A stretch of DNA of 64,000 nt from Siphonodentalium dalli (GCA_032622095.1 CP136069.1:12420036-12484035), one strand, 5' to 3'. Positions 11,561 to 24,949 are shown, numbered from the stretch's first letter. The notes: generated by a model not told the origin, from the letters alone. Numbers and translations: made by a program.

Positions 11561-12658
11561 GAAAAATTATCGATCTACTCGATCCCGTCCTGTAAAAGCC
11601 AGCCTTGGTCACTAGGACGTAACAACTACAGATCGACATAAATCGATTTGAATGGGAAATCATATGATAATCAATTTTAGGGCTCTGCGAGTGTTTTCTG
11701 AGCTGTGATATATTGGGCACCAGGGTCCATATTTGACCAGTTCTACCTGATATCTTTTGCTTTTGGAAACTGGGGATATCTAATTTCGTACTTAGGGCTT
11801 CCAAGGGACGGGGAAGATTTTCGTCGGGTCAGTTTGTCCGCCTGAGGTGACCTTGACCTTGAAACGGGTACCCACAAATGACCTTGGGCGATATCTCGGT
11901 CGTCAGCGGTTACATCGACGTAAAATTTGTTAGGTATGGCCAACTCGGGGCGGGGAATATGGCGTGCCTGTACGGGATTACCTTGAGAGAAAAAAAATTA
12001 ATGGATTGACCAAAGCTTAATGGATCGACCAAAGCCATGGGACCAATCCCGCCAGTGGCGGCTAATCTGCTAATAACATATAAAGAGAATGTTATATTCT
12101 ACCACAACGTAAAGGTTCCGTCTGGTTCACGTTAACAGGGCTAAAAGCACTCACGGTGGGTAAGTACGCATAAAATGTAATGCTGTGCAACATCACCGCT
12201 AGGAAAAACATAGTGACAGATTAACGTTATTTTTATATTCAATAGCGATAGTTCTCCAATAACGACATTTCGCCTGTTGAAACCATTGTTTTTAAACAAA
12301 ACTGTTATAATATTGTGTTATATAAGATCACATAATTTTGTTAGTCTGAATATTAATTTCAGAATATTTTTCAATGCTCTGACCTTTTTTCAATGTTTAC
12401 CAACAAGTTTTGATTAAACTTCGCTATATCTTATTGGACATCTTGTATATCGATAATTCCACATTAACAGTAATATTTACAAAACAATGGTTTTAATATA
12501 CGAAATCTGATTATTTGAGAGTTATTAATAATAAATCTAAATAAATAATAAATAAAGCGGCAATTTATTTGTTAATGTATTTCATGTTATTTCCATGAAC
12601 CCACCTCGAAGTCCTTTAGTCCCTTTAAGTCCAACATTATCCATTGATTGACACTCAC
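11561..12658. other. Intergenic or intronic, no gene seen
   Basis: Short open frames only (95 and 66 codons on the minus strand at 11517-11943) with no domain. The right part is probably intron or flank of the minus-strand gene whose FN3 exon follows. Confidence 0.4.
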
Positions 12659-12922
12659 CTGTTCTCCAGTCGATGGTGTGGTTCTGACCATATTTAATTT
12701 CATTGAGTTCTATAACAATGGGCGTGATGGTTATGGTATACGTAGTATCTGGGAGGAGTCCAGACACTGTCACGTGAGGCTGCCGAACAGTTATGTCCGG
12801 CGCGGCATCACGTCTGACAACATAACTGTCGACAAACTTTCCATCTGTTGGTGGGTTCCAGTGAATCTCAAAGTAAGTAACACGTTTGTCACCGTTGATT
12901 CCGGTGATGAATAATTCTGTCA
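12659..12922 (-). CDS. Fibronectin type III domain exon (partial gene)
   Basis: A 264-bp internal exon read leftward, with acceptor ...ctttcag at 12924-12923 and donor ACAG/GTGAGT at 12659/12658. It encodes one fibronectin III domain: 'VTELFI', a strand with 'FEIHWNPP', 'VDSYVVRRD', 'VTVSGLLPDTTYTITITPI' and a closing 'TIDWRTG'. The W of strand B and the L-x-P-x-T-x-Y of strands E-F are the fold's fingerprint. An EB-like cysteine-rich exon lies about 0.9 kb upstream on the same strand, so these are likely neighbouring modules of one secreted or receptor protein. The rest of that gene is not found in the window. Confidence 0.8.
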
Positions 12923-13840
12923 CTGAAAGTGGAAGAGTGTTTGCTACCCAGTTAATCTCACTCAATGCCTGGGTATATACTAATGTAATTTGCCATAATC
13001 AATTAAGCTACAATACATTTGGAGAGAAAGTGAGTCAAATTAAATCCTGTCGACAGGACATATTTGACATTATTCGCTAGTTAGGATCAATGCATATACC
13101 TACATTCTTGTGTGGCAAATATTACACTGTCATAAAAAATATTTTCTTGGTGAGAACATATTTCTTATTTTGTAATTTATTTTCTCATTATAAAAAATAA
13201 TTCTTGTTCTAGAAAACGTTATTTACTTGTTGAACACATTATTATATCTAGAATTGTTTTCTGAACAGTAGGAACATTTCTATAGGTTATAAGATAACCT
13301 GTTAGAGAACAAGAATGTTTCTCTTGTGTTAGAAAAAGTGATAATGCGATTTTTTTTAATAATTGAGTTGGCACATTTGGACCTCTGAATGTTTGTTTAT
13401 GAAAATTTGTTCAAGAATAAAACAATTCACGTGAGATATATTGTAATCCACAATTATCATATATGCACTTTTTCTACCAGGTTAAACCAGACCCATTTAG
13501 CACTTGGAGAATATGGTGTTTATGGCGAGAAGAGCAGCCCTTCTCTGCTTTCAGTAGTCAGATGGCTAGAATCCTAGAATACATGCATGCAAAACCACCC
13601 TGGTCGGTGTTGATAATGTTCTGAAAATGTTATACAAGGGAAGATGACCACCATGGAGAACGGCACTCCACACACTACAAATACATACGAGAAAAAGTGG
13701 TATGTTATTCATTCTGTATATTCCCATTATTGAGTACCATTATTATAAAACCCTAAAAGTCACAATTAGCTTTATATTATTGTTTAGATTCCTAATATAA
13801 TTGGTTAACAATTATTAAAAAATCCTAAATATCTACTCAC
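12923..13840 (-). other. Probable intron between EB-like and FN3 exons
   Basis: It separates two exons with matching strand and canonical junctions. It is AT-rich and lacks coding signals. A block of 'ttcttgt/ttctc'-rich short motifs lies at 13135-13340. Confidence 0.45.
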
Positions 13841-13966
13841 GTGGTTTACATGCTGCCAGGTCGTGGTTTCTGTATTCCAATGCTTCGCACCTGCACCGGG
13901 AATTCCGACATACAAGACCACTAACACATGATGCAGTGCTAGAACAACTATAGCCGAATGGTCCAC
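13841..13966 (-). CDS. EB/EGF-like cysteine-rich exon (partial gene)
   Basis: A 126-bp exon read leftward, with acceptor ...gatacag at 13968-13967 and donor CCAC/GTGAGT at 13841/13840. The peptide carries seven cysteines in the pattern 'GYSCSSTASCVSGLVC', 'RCRCEALEY', 'AACKP', typical of EB-module or EGF-related repeats in invertebrate receptors. It sits upstream of the FN3 exon and is read in the same direction, so both probably belong to one extracellular multidomain protein. Assignment to EB rather than EGF is tentative. Confidence 0.65.
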
Positions 13967-14017
13967 CTGTATCAATCGAAGAGATCAAAATAACACGTTG
14001 GGATCCGGGAACTTTTT

Positions 14018-14590
14018 GGTAGCATACTTCCTTGTGCCCTTAATTAATTCTTTTTCGTGAATTTTTATCGTGATATCTGGAGCGATAACTTGAACAGCTA
14101 TCAGCTAATGGTATTTATATTCGGTATATGAGACTTGCTGAACAATGTCTTGATATAGTTCTAAATCTGATCAGGTTCCCATGTATTGGGTGGAGTTACG
14201 GCATTCAAATATAAACTTACTTCAGTTAATATTTGGTATATCACACTTCCACAACTAACAGCTGTATGGTAGCAAGTTACAGTTAATGAATTCATCCCAA
14301 GCCCATAATAGATACCGAATAGCTATCGAAACTCGACAGATGCAATATATGTTTATTTACAAGGTCGATGTTCTAGGAAATTACACCGGTGTTGGAAAAA
14401 TAGCTCCAAGCTACACAATATGTACTACGCCGTCCTTAGACATTTAGTCTTTAACTTTTTGGTCAGCGGGCTTCCTTATGTCCTTAATTAGTTCGTTTTC
14501 GTGAATTTTTATCGTCATAACTGGAGGGAACTTGAACAAATATCAGCTAATGTTGTTTATAATCGGTATATGAGACTTGATCAGTTTGGT
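14018..14590. repeat. Pair of direct repeats, about 125 bp each
   Basis: Copies at about 14018-14150 and 14464-14586 share 'cgtgaatttttatcgt' and 'cggtatatgagacttg' with moderate divergence. The spacing is about 446 bp. No coding content. Confidence 0.6.
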
Positions 14591-14629
14591 ACGCCTATTT
14601 TTGGCTGAGTTTTATTGACAGTATGACGC

Positions 14630-15280
14630 CTTATGGGCGGCCATTCGGTCGGAAATTACATGAAATAAAAGTTCATGGTGGTTTGTGAAAACAATAATCT
14701 CTATTTTCAAACCAATATTCTCTATTTTCAAACCAATAATCGTTCTTGGATTCAATAAGAGACGGTTCCGTATCAATAGCCATATTTTCTTAATCAATGG
14801 CCATCTATTTCAAACGAATAGACTCCATTTCCAAACCAATAATTGTTCTTGGATTCAATAAGAGACAGTTCCGTTTTAATAGATATAGATTCATAATCAA
14901 TGTTGACCGATGCAAAATTAATGTTCTATTTTAATTTAATAGTATTCATTGTTCAACTAATACATAGCAACACAAAATTAGTAAGATTCGCGCATATTCA
15001 ATAAACGTACATTCCGATTCAATAGCCATGTTTTCTTAATCAATAAAGATATTTCAAACCAATAGACTATTTCCCACGAACAATGATTATCGTTATAAAA
15101 CTAATAGACCTTATTGTCATTCTTATATTTAAAAGATATAAATTATGCAATGCAAAATTAATAACGTTGATATACGGACTGTGGACTATATCCTGTACCT
15201 GTAGCAGATACCGAAGATCCATTTGAGAGCTTGTTTTTAATATTGTCATTATTATTGTCATACAAAGATCTGAATTAAGC
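14630..15280 (+). repeat. AT-rich dispersed element, inverted copy at 41600-42350
   Basis: Starts with 'ggccattcggtcggaaatta' and then runs through repeated 'caaaccaata' / 'attcaataag' motifs. The sequence recurs in reverse orientation, ending near 42345. Internal units are repetitive. No protein is encoded. Confidence 0.65.
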
Positions 15281-15384
15281 AACCGAATTTGAGGACTGTA
15301 TGATGTTGATGTATCATTATCACTGTCAGTATCTATAACTCATTCACTGTCAGTATTACTGTGATTATCACTGTTCCCAACTGA

Positions 15385-16090
15385 CCTACATGTACCAGCT
15401 CAGAAACCAGATCATACAAAGCGTCACTCAATCACCATATCTTGGAGTCACGCTCTCAAACGATATGAAATGGTCGCCACACATAGACAAGATCACGAAG
15501 AAGGCTAACAGCACGCTCGGATTCATCAGAAGAAACCTTAGGAAGGCCCCATTCAAGAGTAAATGCGCAGCGTATGAGACACTCGTAAGAACATCCTCGC
15601 CCTGGAGCGAATACAGAGAAGAGATGTACGGTTCATGACCGACGATTACCAATCGAAGGACATGGCCAAACTGATGAATGACTGCAAGATAAGACCACTC
15701 GAAGAAAGAAGGAAAGACCAGAGGCTGGAGCTCTTTCACAAGATGGCTAAGGGGCAGGTGTCGGCTGTAAACACTCAGTGCTTAATTAAACCAAAAAAGG
15801 TGGGCAGAAAAATCCGAGCCAAGAAATTGGCAGATTTCAGTGCCACAAATATAGTCTCAAAACAGGAATGTAATAATTCACTGTCCTACGAGCCACTGGT
15901 GACAAACTCTGCTGAATACTCAAATTCATTCTTCCCACGGACAATTATTCAGTGGAACACTCTAAACGAGATGGACGCATGCGAAATTCAAAATAGAACA
16001 GCAGCGGACAACTCAACAGTCCCGCAAAGAACATAATTCTCTCTCCTGGCGTTCTACACATCCGCGAGGGTCATACGCCGTACACCATCC
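15385..16090 (+). pseudogene. CR1/Jockey-type LINE, 3' part of ORF2, broken
   Basis: The frame at 15390 reads 'YLGVTLSNDMKWSPHIDKI' and 'GFIRRNL', the thumb region that follows the reverse transcriptase palm in CR1/Jockey LINEs. A deletion then removes the usual 'RPILEYA..VWDP' segment. Coding resumes in another frame with 'ALERIQRRDVRFMTDDY' and a C-terminal tail with 'NSFFPRTIIQWNTL', ending at 16036. At least one frameshift and one deletion make it non-functional. The palm and endonuclease parts are missing. Confidence 0.8.
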
Positions 16091-16950
16091 AGATGCAGGG
16101 ATTGTCTGTCAAAATCCGGTGGATAACTTAGGATGTGTTCGACAAGTAGTAACAACAGCAGTATGAATATGATTATGTCAACAATAACAACAACAACATT
16201 TCTAACACCGTAAGATAATCGTTCGATCTACTGTGTAGTGCGTACTAGCACTGTACATTGCGACGACTTCTTCTGAAAACAACCATTGAGTGGAACCGCT
16301 TCGAACAGTCAGATGTTGATTCAGGCGATCGGTAATATTGAATGTCTTAAGGATTTATTAAATATGGATTCTATTTTCTAGACGTTTCATACGAGCGTCG
16401 TGGAATAGGATTCTGAACATTGCTGGAGTATTGAACAAGTAAACCTGACAGTGCGAAGAGCACTTCAGAACTCAATCATAATCCAACTAGAACAGAGGTC
16501 ATGTCAACTTACAGGTTGCATTATACATGCATATATTGTGACCACATAAAAAAAAAATTGTTTTAATAATTTGTATTCAGATCTCAATATACATGTATAA
16601 CATCTCAAGTACATGAAACAAATAAATTATATAATCAGTGATGTGTTAATTTGTTTATATAGTCCAGGGTGAGTTATATCTCTCTTTGTTAAATGGTGGG
16701 GATAGAATCTTAAAAATGCTAATTTATGTCTGGGTATGTCTCATTTTGGAGGGGACATATTTGGGATTCAGTAAATTTGGTCAGAAACATATCACAGTGT
16801 ATTACACTGTGATATACAAATGTATGATGCAGAATTCATTTAATATATTTGCTATATTAATTACCATTTAGGATTTAACTTTTGAGGCATAAGCGCCTTT
16901 TATATTCTATACATATTAGAGTGTTGGTTGTTTAAGAAGGTTTTCTATCA
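16091..16950. other. No gene seen
   Basis: AT-rich. It contains a short palindrome near 16795-16815 (TCACAGTGTATTACACTGTGA). The 3' untranslated tail of the minus-strand LINE probably reaches into the right end. Confidence 0.45.
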
Positions 16951-17073
16951 TATTCCATCTTTCACGAAAACAAATTTCTTTCTTCGAATCTGGATTGGCA
17001 GGAAAATAAGTTTCAATGGCTTTGTAATTCCGAATTCGATCCAAGAATCCTTGGAGTGAGGGATTAATAGGCT

Positions 17074-20000
17074 TCATTTTACATGAATATATATAATTAT
17101 ATCTCTTATATAAAAGAAGACATATATCAGTATTGCTGTATTGCAGTTGCTGTCTTTCAGAAAACCTAAGATTACAAATTCTGGTGTAAATTGTGAAGAG
17201 ATATTACAAGACTCTTTTAAACGGTCTTGAAATTCAAGCAGTATTGACTTTGAGACTGCGCATTCAAAGAAAAGGTGTAAAATAGTCTCTTTCGTATTCC
17301 CACAAAATGTACACAATTCAGTTTCTGAAAGTTTACACTTAAATAGTTTTGAGTTGGTATACATTATATTTTGAATAATTTGATATTGAAAAGTTTGAAG
17401 ACTTGTATCATCAGTTAATTGATAAGGCTTTAAGTAAATAGTTTTCCAATCTTCATCATTGAAATATTTTTCTAAGCGGTCCTTCCAATATTTCTCATTT
17501 GTTTCCGATCTTATTGAATTCATACCTCGGAAGAGTGGATAAAAAGTTTTACAAGTTTTATTTGAATTTTGCACAGTCTCAATTTTTTCAGTTGTTATAG
17601 AGTTCATTCTCTTGTTATCTCTCGCATATGCTTTCCAGGATAAAGGGAGAGCATTCAATACTCCATGATAGATGGTGAATGGAGTTTGTAGATCATATAA
17701 TTGACAGAATGTGTTATATTCCAGAAAGCCTGAATCACCCATTAGATCATTTATAACGTAAACCCCATGTATTATCCATTTTTTATCAATAAAAGGTATT
17801 TTATTGATCTGTATATTCTTATTCATATGTAATGGCTGTGATTGTATCTCTGCATGGGCTGTGATGTGATTTTGGTCTAATGCAGACCAACATTGTAAGA
17901 GGCATTTCCAGAATGGGTTAAGTTTCCTGCTAACTAAGTCTAACCCCTCATGTTGCAAGAACCAAATATTGTTCCCTCCATACTGTTGAATCTCATCTAA
18001 AAATATGGTCTTCCATCCAGTTGTTAATGAAGGGTCGATGATTTTTTTAATCCATGACATTTTTAGTGCTTTTTCATACGAGTCCAGATGGGGGAAATTT
18101 AACCCACCTTCCTAGTTGTTGATCAGAACACTTCGCTTAATTTTGTCAGGTTTTCCAGACCAAAGAAATTCCAAAAAAGATTTTTTGTATTCTATTCTTG
18201 ATGTTCTGCGATGGTGATGGGAGTACTGTTAAGCAATGTGTAAGAATAGGGAGTGCCAATGTTTTTATAACCGTAGTTTTACCTATAAGACTGAGTTGTC
18301 TAAAAGACCAATCGTTTAATAATTTTTCTATACTATGAACTTTGTCTACATAGTTTTTTTCAACATAGCTTTCCCCAAAAAGATCAAACTTTATACCTAA
18401 TATCGTTACTGAGCTATTATGGTTCCATTCCACTTGCACATCAGTTTTCAGTTCCTCACCACAGCCCCGTTTCGATCCAATCCAAATAACCTGAGTTTTT
18501 TCAAAGTTTACTTTCAAACCTGAAATTTTAGTGAAATCACTTATGAGTTTAAAGGCAGTATTAAGATAGTGAATGTCATCCTGGAGGAAGAGGCTTAAGT
18601 CATCAGCATACTGTGTTAAGATAAATTCCGAATCATTCAGTTTTATCCCTTTAATACCTGGGTTATATTTGAGTGCTGCACTGAGAATTTCGACTGCTAA
18701 TATTTTTAAAAATATGGAGATAATGGGTTACCCTGCCTTACTCCTTTAGATATATTGATTCTGTCTGATAGATTTCCATTATTTATAACATAACTGAATA
18801 TGTCTTTGTAAAATGTTTTAATCCATTTCACTATATCTGGCCCGAATTTAAAGAATTTAAGGCATTTGTCTATAAAATTCCATTCTAGGCAATCAAATGC
18901 TTTTTCTAAGTCCAGTATTGTGAGGGTTCCTGGAATATTGTCACGGTCACACCTATTTATCAGATCAAAAATGAGTCTAGTAGATTCTCCTATGTATCGC
19001 CCAGAAAGGAAGCCAAGTTGTGTATCCGATATTAAATTAGGTAGATTTTTTTTTATTCGATTTGCGATTACTGAGGATCCTATTTTGGCATCCACATTTA
19101 GTAATGAGATTGGTCTCCAATTTTTAATTTTTAATATAAATTCTAGGTTTATTTTGTGTCGGGATACATGTTATTATCCCACATCTTTGTGTCACTGATA
19201 GCATTTGTGATCTAAAACCACAGTTTAATGAATTTATCACAAATTTTCCTAAGTTTTTCCAGAAGAATTTATAAAATTCAACTGTGTATCCATCTGACCC
19301 AGGGGATTTATTATTTTTCATGTTTTTCAATGATGTATAACATTCCTGATCGGTCAAGCAGCCCTCCATGGATTCTGACTCTTCTTCTTCTAGTAATCTT
19401 AAGAATTGATTATTTTCATCCCAAAAAATGTCTTCATCTAGATTTTTATCGGGTTTTAATTTTGAGCTATATAAATCTTTGTAAAAGTGATGTTGTTCCC
19501 TTAGTATTTCGGCGAAGTTATCTGTTTCCGTTCCATCGCTTTTTATCAACTTTGGGATTGATTTTTCAGTGTAACTTCTCTTCTCCAAATTGCAAAAATA
19601 TTTTGTTGACTTTTCACCTTCAACTTTCCACCTAGTGAGTGTGCGAGTGATAATACCTTGAATTTTTTTATTTCTGTGATTGCTCAGATCTGTTTTAACT
19701 TTTTCTATCTCTTGTTCTACTAGTAGTCTCCTTTGTCCAAGGTTTCATAAAGGTTTGTCAATCTGTTTTCTAAGCATTTTTCTATTTGATTTAGATTTTT
19801 TTTTAATTTGGAGGAATATGCTATAGTTTCCCCTCTTATCATTATTTTCAAGGTTTCCCAAAACAGTTGGTCATTTATAGTGAAAGAGTCAGAATCCTTG
19901 CTACCATTTTCCGCGTGACTGCTGTACTGATCTACTACACTTGATATTGTTTGTTTTACTATGCCAATATACTGTTGATCTTGTAAAAGACTATTATTGA

Positions 20001-20745
20001 ATTTCCATGTGCCTCTTCCTCTTGGATGACAATGCAATTGGAGATTCAGGCTTACTGGACTATGATCTGATTTGTAGCTTATTAATATATCAGATTTAAC
20101 AATGAAAGGTTGCAAATCTGAGGAGACCAGGAAGTAGTCAAGACGTGCCATCTTCCTTCCTGGACCCCTCCAAGTGTAACGTTGAGCATTGGGGTTTTCA
20201 AGCCTCCACACATCATGCAAATCTAATCTGTTTTGCCAAAATTTTATTTTTTCATTTGATTTTGTGTTATTCCTCTGCTTGTAATTGACTGTATATATTT
20301 CATAATGTTGTGGTACATTCCAGTCTCCGGCTATTAGTATTGAAGTATTTTCTATTTCTTCTAATTTTGAATTTTATTTCTCAAAGAATGATGGTTTATC
20401 ATCGTTTGGACCATACAGAGCACATATACTGAATCTCTGATCTTGTACTGAAACGTCTAAAATAATTAAATTACCATGCTGGTCTGTAATTAGATTATGA
20501 ATCTTGTATTGTAGAGTATTCCGGACAAGTATGGCTACACCTCTCTTAGAACTAGAGAAAGAGGAGAAGAAGGCTTGATAACCCCACTCAGATTTCCACT
20601 TGTTTTCAGTTTCTTTGCAAGAATGTGTGTCTACAAGTAGAGTTATATCAAATTTTTCTCTACATCTGTTAAATATATCCCTTCTTTTCAGCTGATTTGA
20701 TGCTAACCCACGACAATTTAAAGCTCCAATATGAATTTCAGGCAT
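17074..20745 (-). pseudogene. LINE ORF2: endonuclease and reverse transcriptase
   Basis: The gene begins at 20745 with an AP-endonuclease (ALNCRGLASNQLKRRDIF; 'DTHSCKETE'; 'YGPNDD'), interrupted by a TAA near 20372. It continues to 'RMARLDYFLVSS' and 'SDHSPVSL'. The reverse transcriptase follows: 'NNKSPGSDGYTVEFYKFFW', 'LGFLSGRYIGESTRLI', 'LDLEKAFDCLEW', 'GVRQGNPLSPYF', then the catalytic QYADD at 18613-18599. A frameshift lies near 18708 and a stop near 18110. The C-terminal C-x2-C-x(8)-H-x(4)-C zinc-knuckle is near 17330-17270. All domains are present but several lesions make it non-functional. Confidence 0.85.
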
Positions 20746-21348
20746 TTTTGATGATTCTTTCTCTGATATTATCTAGATGAGATACAACATTCTTTATAAT
20801 TTAACATAAGTCATGCACATAATTAATATAGTTGAGATCAATTTTTGTATAAACAATAACAAATGACATCCCACGTAAGCTCGTGCGCTCTTCATTTATT
20901 CGTTGAGAAACAAGGAGAGAGAGGAAATTCATGTTTATGATTGTCAGCATATTTACTTGGATGAAATTATTTTCCCTTCCCTTAAAACCTTGGATGTCCA
21001 TATGAGGAAGCTGAGCTCCAATAGGTTTACAGTTGAATGTTCTAATTGCGTATTTCTCTCACAATTGATTAATAAATGCATTTGTAATTGGTTGCAAAGA
21101 TTGCTATAATTTTTCTCTCGTTTACTCCTGAATGAATGAATGAAGATGCATTAAGGTCTTTCCATTTTGACCTTCAGAATGAATATGAAGTGGTACACTT
21201 ATATATAGGATTAGAATTCAGTGTACCGGGTCCAGTGTTTAAATTGAAACTTTTTATTGATGGCCAAAACAAGTGGCAATGAGCACAAATTTATATATGC
21301 GGCTATGTCCGAGAGCCAAACATACCAATATATATTTGTTTATAGGCA

Positions 21349-21595
21349 TTAACCCTTTCGGGCTTTCACGTCTGGTGCTGTACTAATGCATCATTAAAAG
21401 ATCATGTAACAGCAGTGCACACTCTCATTTATGCGAGTCTCCCACAGGGGGCTCGCACAAACACGAGAGTGCTATGGCTTAGAAGGTCAAGGTGAATATT
21501 GTTAATAGACTAATACACTCTCCTGCATATGCGAGGCTCCCATTCGGGGGGGCTCACGTGTATAGGAGAATGTTTTGGCACAGGGTTTATGCAAA
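21349..21595. repeat. Diverged relative of the two-hairpin MITE
   Basis: Starts TTAACCCTTTCGGG and contains two imperfect hairpins (about 21420-21472 and 21527-21577) around 'tatgcgag', ending with 'ttttggcacaggg'. The plan is the same as the elements at 3339 and 62284, but the sequence is strongly diverged. The right TTAA end is not found. Confidence 0.55.
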
Positions 21596-21931
21596 ATTTC
21601 AGGAAGCTCCAGTCGTAGAACGGTCAATATCAAATTTTGAATTTTTGGTGATGACTGATGAGCCTTTTATATAGCAGTATTGAATTAAATATTCATTTTA
21701 TAAACATTCATATTTAAATTCTTCTTGAAAATAAATCAAATTGGTCAACAAATATTTTAATAATTGTACATATTTTCACTTTAGAGAAGAAGAACTGTAT
21801 AGCTGAAGTCAAATGAGGTTCCTAGGTCTGGTATCTCTTCAGCCCACGTCATTCTCATTCTGTGTACACTAAACAGTACTAACAGTTCTCTCTGTTTAAC
21901 ATTTCTGGTAGCAATACATCATAAGTGTTTC

Positions 21932-22787
21932 TCAAGTTGATGCTGAATATTTTGGTGAAAGTTTTACAAAGGGTTCTTTCTTAAGATACTGGATCCTGGT
22001 TTTTTTCTTCTCCTCTGGAGGTAGTTCCGCCCTTTGCTTGAGAAGCTGTCCTCGGAGTTTTGAAATAGTAGGAGGAAGGTCCACTGAAACACTGAGTTTT
22101 GAACCTGGTTTCAGTTTTGTTGCCTTTGTTAACACAAGATCTCTGTCAAGAAGTGACGCAAAACGAACAATTACATCTGGGGATGAATCGTCTCCAGTCG
22201 GCAACCTATGACATGCTGAGAAATATATTTCGCCTGTCCTTTCTTCAGGAATGTGCAAATTTGTTGTTAAGAATTGTATAACTTTTACACCTGTTGTGAA
22301 TGCTGTTTCATTCCTTGAGCCTGGAATACCTCGGATTGTTAGATTCCATTTTCGGCCCCCACATATCCAGTTTTATAACAGAGGATTGCGTCTCAATTTG
22401 GCGATTTGTCAACTCTGTTATCGTTTGTTCGAAATGTTGCTGTGCCAATATACATTCATCAATTTTATCTGACAGTTGATCAAATGTGAAGTCAACACTT
22501 CTGGAAACCTCATCCACTTTGTCTGACTGAGTGTTCACTTTTTCTTCCATTTCTGGGATTGTTGTTTCTTCTAAGTCTTTCATTTTCACAGAAAGGTCTG
22601 AAGATTTTATTTCAATTTTCTCCACTTTTAATGAGAGATTCTGGACGTTTTGCTCCACGTTATCTAGTCTAATTGCTATTGTAGAATGTAAATTGACGAA
22701 ACATTTGCTGATATCGTCGAAATTCTTGCACTTGTACTGATTTTCAAGTTTTTCTTGTTTATTTGATCTCGTTTCGACGACCGACAT
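21932..22787 (-). pseudogene. LINE ORF1: coiled-coil RNA-binding protein
   Basis: From the ATG at 22787 the protein is polar with a long heptad-rich coiled coil (residues about 30-140), as in L1/Tx1 ORF1 trimers. Near 22350 the frame shifts by one base at a G run (GTGGGGGCC). The other frame then carries 'WNLTIRGIPGS', 'HIPEERTG', 'FSACHRLP' and 'VIVRFASLLDRDLVL', the RRM and C-terminal domain of ORF1p. The single frameshift is the only obvious lesion. Confidence 0.75.
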
Positions 22788-22799
22788 GTTTGCTGTTTC

Positions 22800-24130
22800 A
22801 CTTTCCTAATTTCCTAAGTTCGTGCAACACGCTGGTTCTTCGCAAATTCGTTCAAAAGACAACTGTTTTTTTATACTATTTGCCACTTTTCCCGCTTCCG
22901 ATTGTATTTATCGCATTTAAATATTGAATATGCGCATTTAAAGTTTCATTCCTTCGTGTCTGTTGAGAGAAAACGCATTTTCTTTTTGGAGCTCAAAACT
23001 TTCGTGACTCAATAGAGCGCCGCCATACCGGAAGTCTCCGACCACATAAATGATATATACAACTGCAGTGACTTCTTCATTATTTCAGTATTCGATACCA
23101 TAACCATGGTTGTTCCATAGTAATCCATACCATAATTTTTGTTTTTACATACCGGTACGGTACCGGATTGTTTGGTTACATTTTTATTTCGTACTTTGTA
23201 GAAAATCATTTATTTGTTTCCATATGGTGTGACATACATGTAGTAACATGGTACGAAATGACCAATTGATTTCCTACATGGTACGAAACGACCAAACAAT
23301 AAGGTATGCAACTACCAAAAATATGGTACGAAACTACCAAAAATATGGTACGACATGACTTAAGACGATACAAAACGTCCTGTACCCATTTATATCTCCT
23401 CGGCAAGGGGGACAACCAGACAGATACTCTGTAGACTAGCAGCGCCAACATCGTTGGTTGATATTAGGCCCTATATCACCCTGAGGTAACCGCATATCAC
23501 AACCAGCCTGGCGTCGAAGGCTGATATGAGGCTACTGAGGACTGAAATCAGGCCTATAATATCAAACCAACCAAGTAATACCCTACATGTATCTATTAAT
23601 TACGGTAGTTCGCCTCTTAGTAACAGTGTAATATTGACAACTTTTTCTAATGAGTGACATCACACAAAATTGGTATCTATGCCTATTCTAACAGTGAAAT
23701 AGAATTGCACCATGTCAAAGCCATACCGTGTATTACTCAGATCGCGTGATGTCATAAAATCATATGTATTACTTTTAATTAGTGATGTCGTAAAGTGATA
23801 TTACTCGGTTTAGGGCAAATTGAAGTGATATTCACCCAAGTACAAATGGAGTTTGATAACAAGCCATATCGTGAAAAAATGTCATATCTAATTAATAATT
23901 TTCGAACAAATTTTGGACCGATATACATGTACCCTGTAGCCATCTGTAGGAAACTTCCTTCCAAGGGGGTGCTGTCGGAACATACATGTATCAAGGTGGA
24001 ACCCCTCCCCAATGATAATGTGCAATGGATGAATAGGTTGCTGGCATTTCATACCATGGAAGTTTGACATAGAGATGTTTCGCACCAGGGTTCTGGACAT
24101 TTCATACCAGTTCCTGTATCATTTTGACAA
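22800..24130. other. No gene; short 'ggtacgaaa' motif repeats
   Basis: Several copies of 'atggtacgaaactaccaaa' lie at 23245-23360. Related motifs occur near 24050-24130 and again at 39150-39200, next to the inverted repeat pair described below. No coding domain is recognised. Confidence 0.5.
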
Positions 24131-24450
24131 TTCGTACCTTTAATACAGGCCCTAGCCTATAACCCCGTCGGATTTTCCGACTGGGCGCAATGCTTCAAAA
24201 AAAATTTGGGTGATCGCGATGTCGACGTGCTCCCGTCTCCATGGCAACCGTTTTCAAAATGGCCGCTATTTGGACGCTTTTCTATAATATCGGTCATATT
24301 TTGCATGATTTATCATGCAAAAATGTACTTAATCTACGTTTTTATGTTACAGCAACCATCTGAGATTGACTGAGATAGGATATTAGTGTTTATGATAATT
24401 GCCACAATGTGGCGCTATCTGATATAGCCTCTAATATATTGATTTTTTCT
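24130..24450. repeat. Dispersed repeat, inverted copy at 38150-38490
   Basis: Includes 'gatcgcgatgtcgacgtgct', 'ccatggcaaccgttttcaaa' and 'tatttggacg'. The reverse complement occurs at 38150-38490 with about 10-15% difference. The two copies are 14 kb apart. Confidence 0.75.
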
Positions 24451-24949
24451 CCTTTTTTGCTATTTTTCGCGTAATTGTTTTCATTTTATGCAATTTTTTC
24501 AAGCTTTTCCCATGCTATGCAAATGTCATGTCATATTTATGTAGCGGAGAGTATACGGGTACTATGTAACATGTATTGGTGATTTCATGGTTTCCATAGC
24601 AACAGGTATTTGGTGTTATAACTCTCCTTATAACCATGCATATTGTGAACAGAACACCCATCCTCCATATTTATGAATATCCTTTACAAAGCAACAAGTT
24701 TTGTTGTCATGGCGTTGACAACGTCATGACATCACATATATCGCTCAACTGTTCAACCACCCAAAAATGGCAACAAACTGTTTAGGCCTATAGTAGATGG
24801 TATAGATTTCTGTGTTTGTTGGAGCTCAATCTGGTAGATGATATTCCTGTTTGTCGCAGCACAACGTAATGGCAAAGACCTTGAAGAGATACTGAACTTT
24901 ACCAGGTAATTAATTCAAATTATATAGTTATTTTCTACAAATAGTCCAG

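Larger units (their letters stand above)
16950..22800 (-). mobile_element. Tx1/L1-type LINE, near full length, inactivated
   Basis: On the minus strand, ORF1 (22787-21932) is followed by ORF2 (20745-17074). The layout is that of an L1-superfamily retrotransposon: coiled-coil ORF1, then apurinic endonuclease, reverse transcriptase and terminal zinc-knuckle. Both ORFs carry frameshifts or stops. A diverged hairpin element sits in the inter-ORF spacer at about 21350-21590. The 3' end, close to 16950, and the 5' end beyond 22800 are approximate. Confidence 0.8.
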
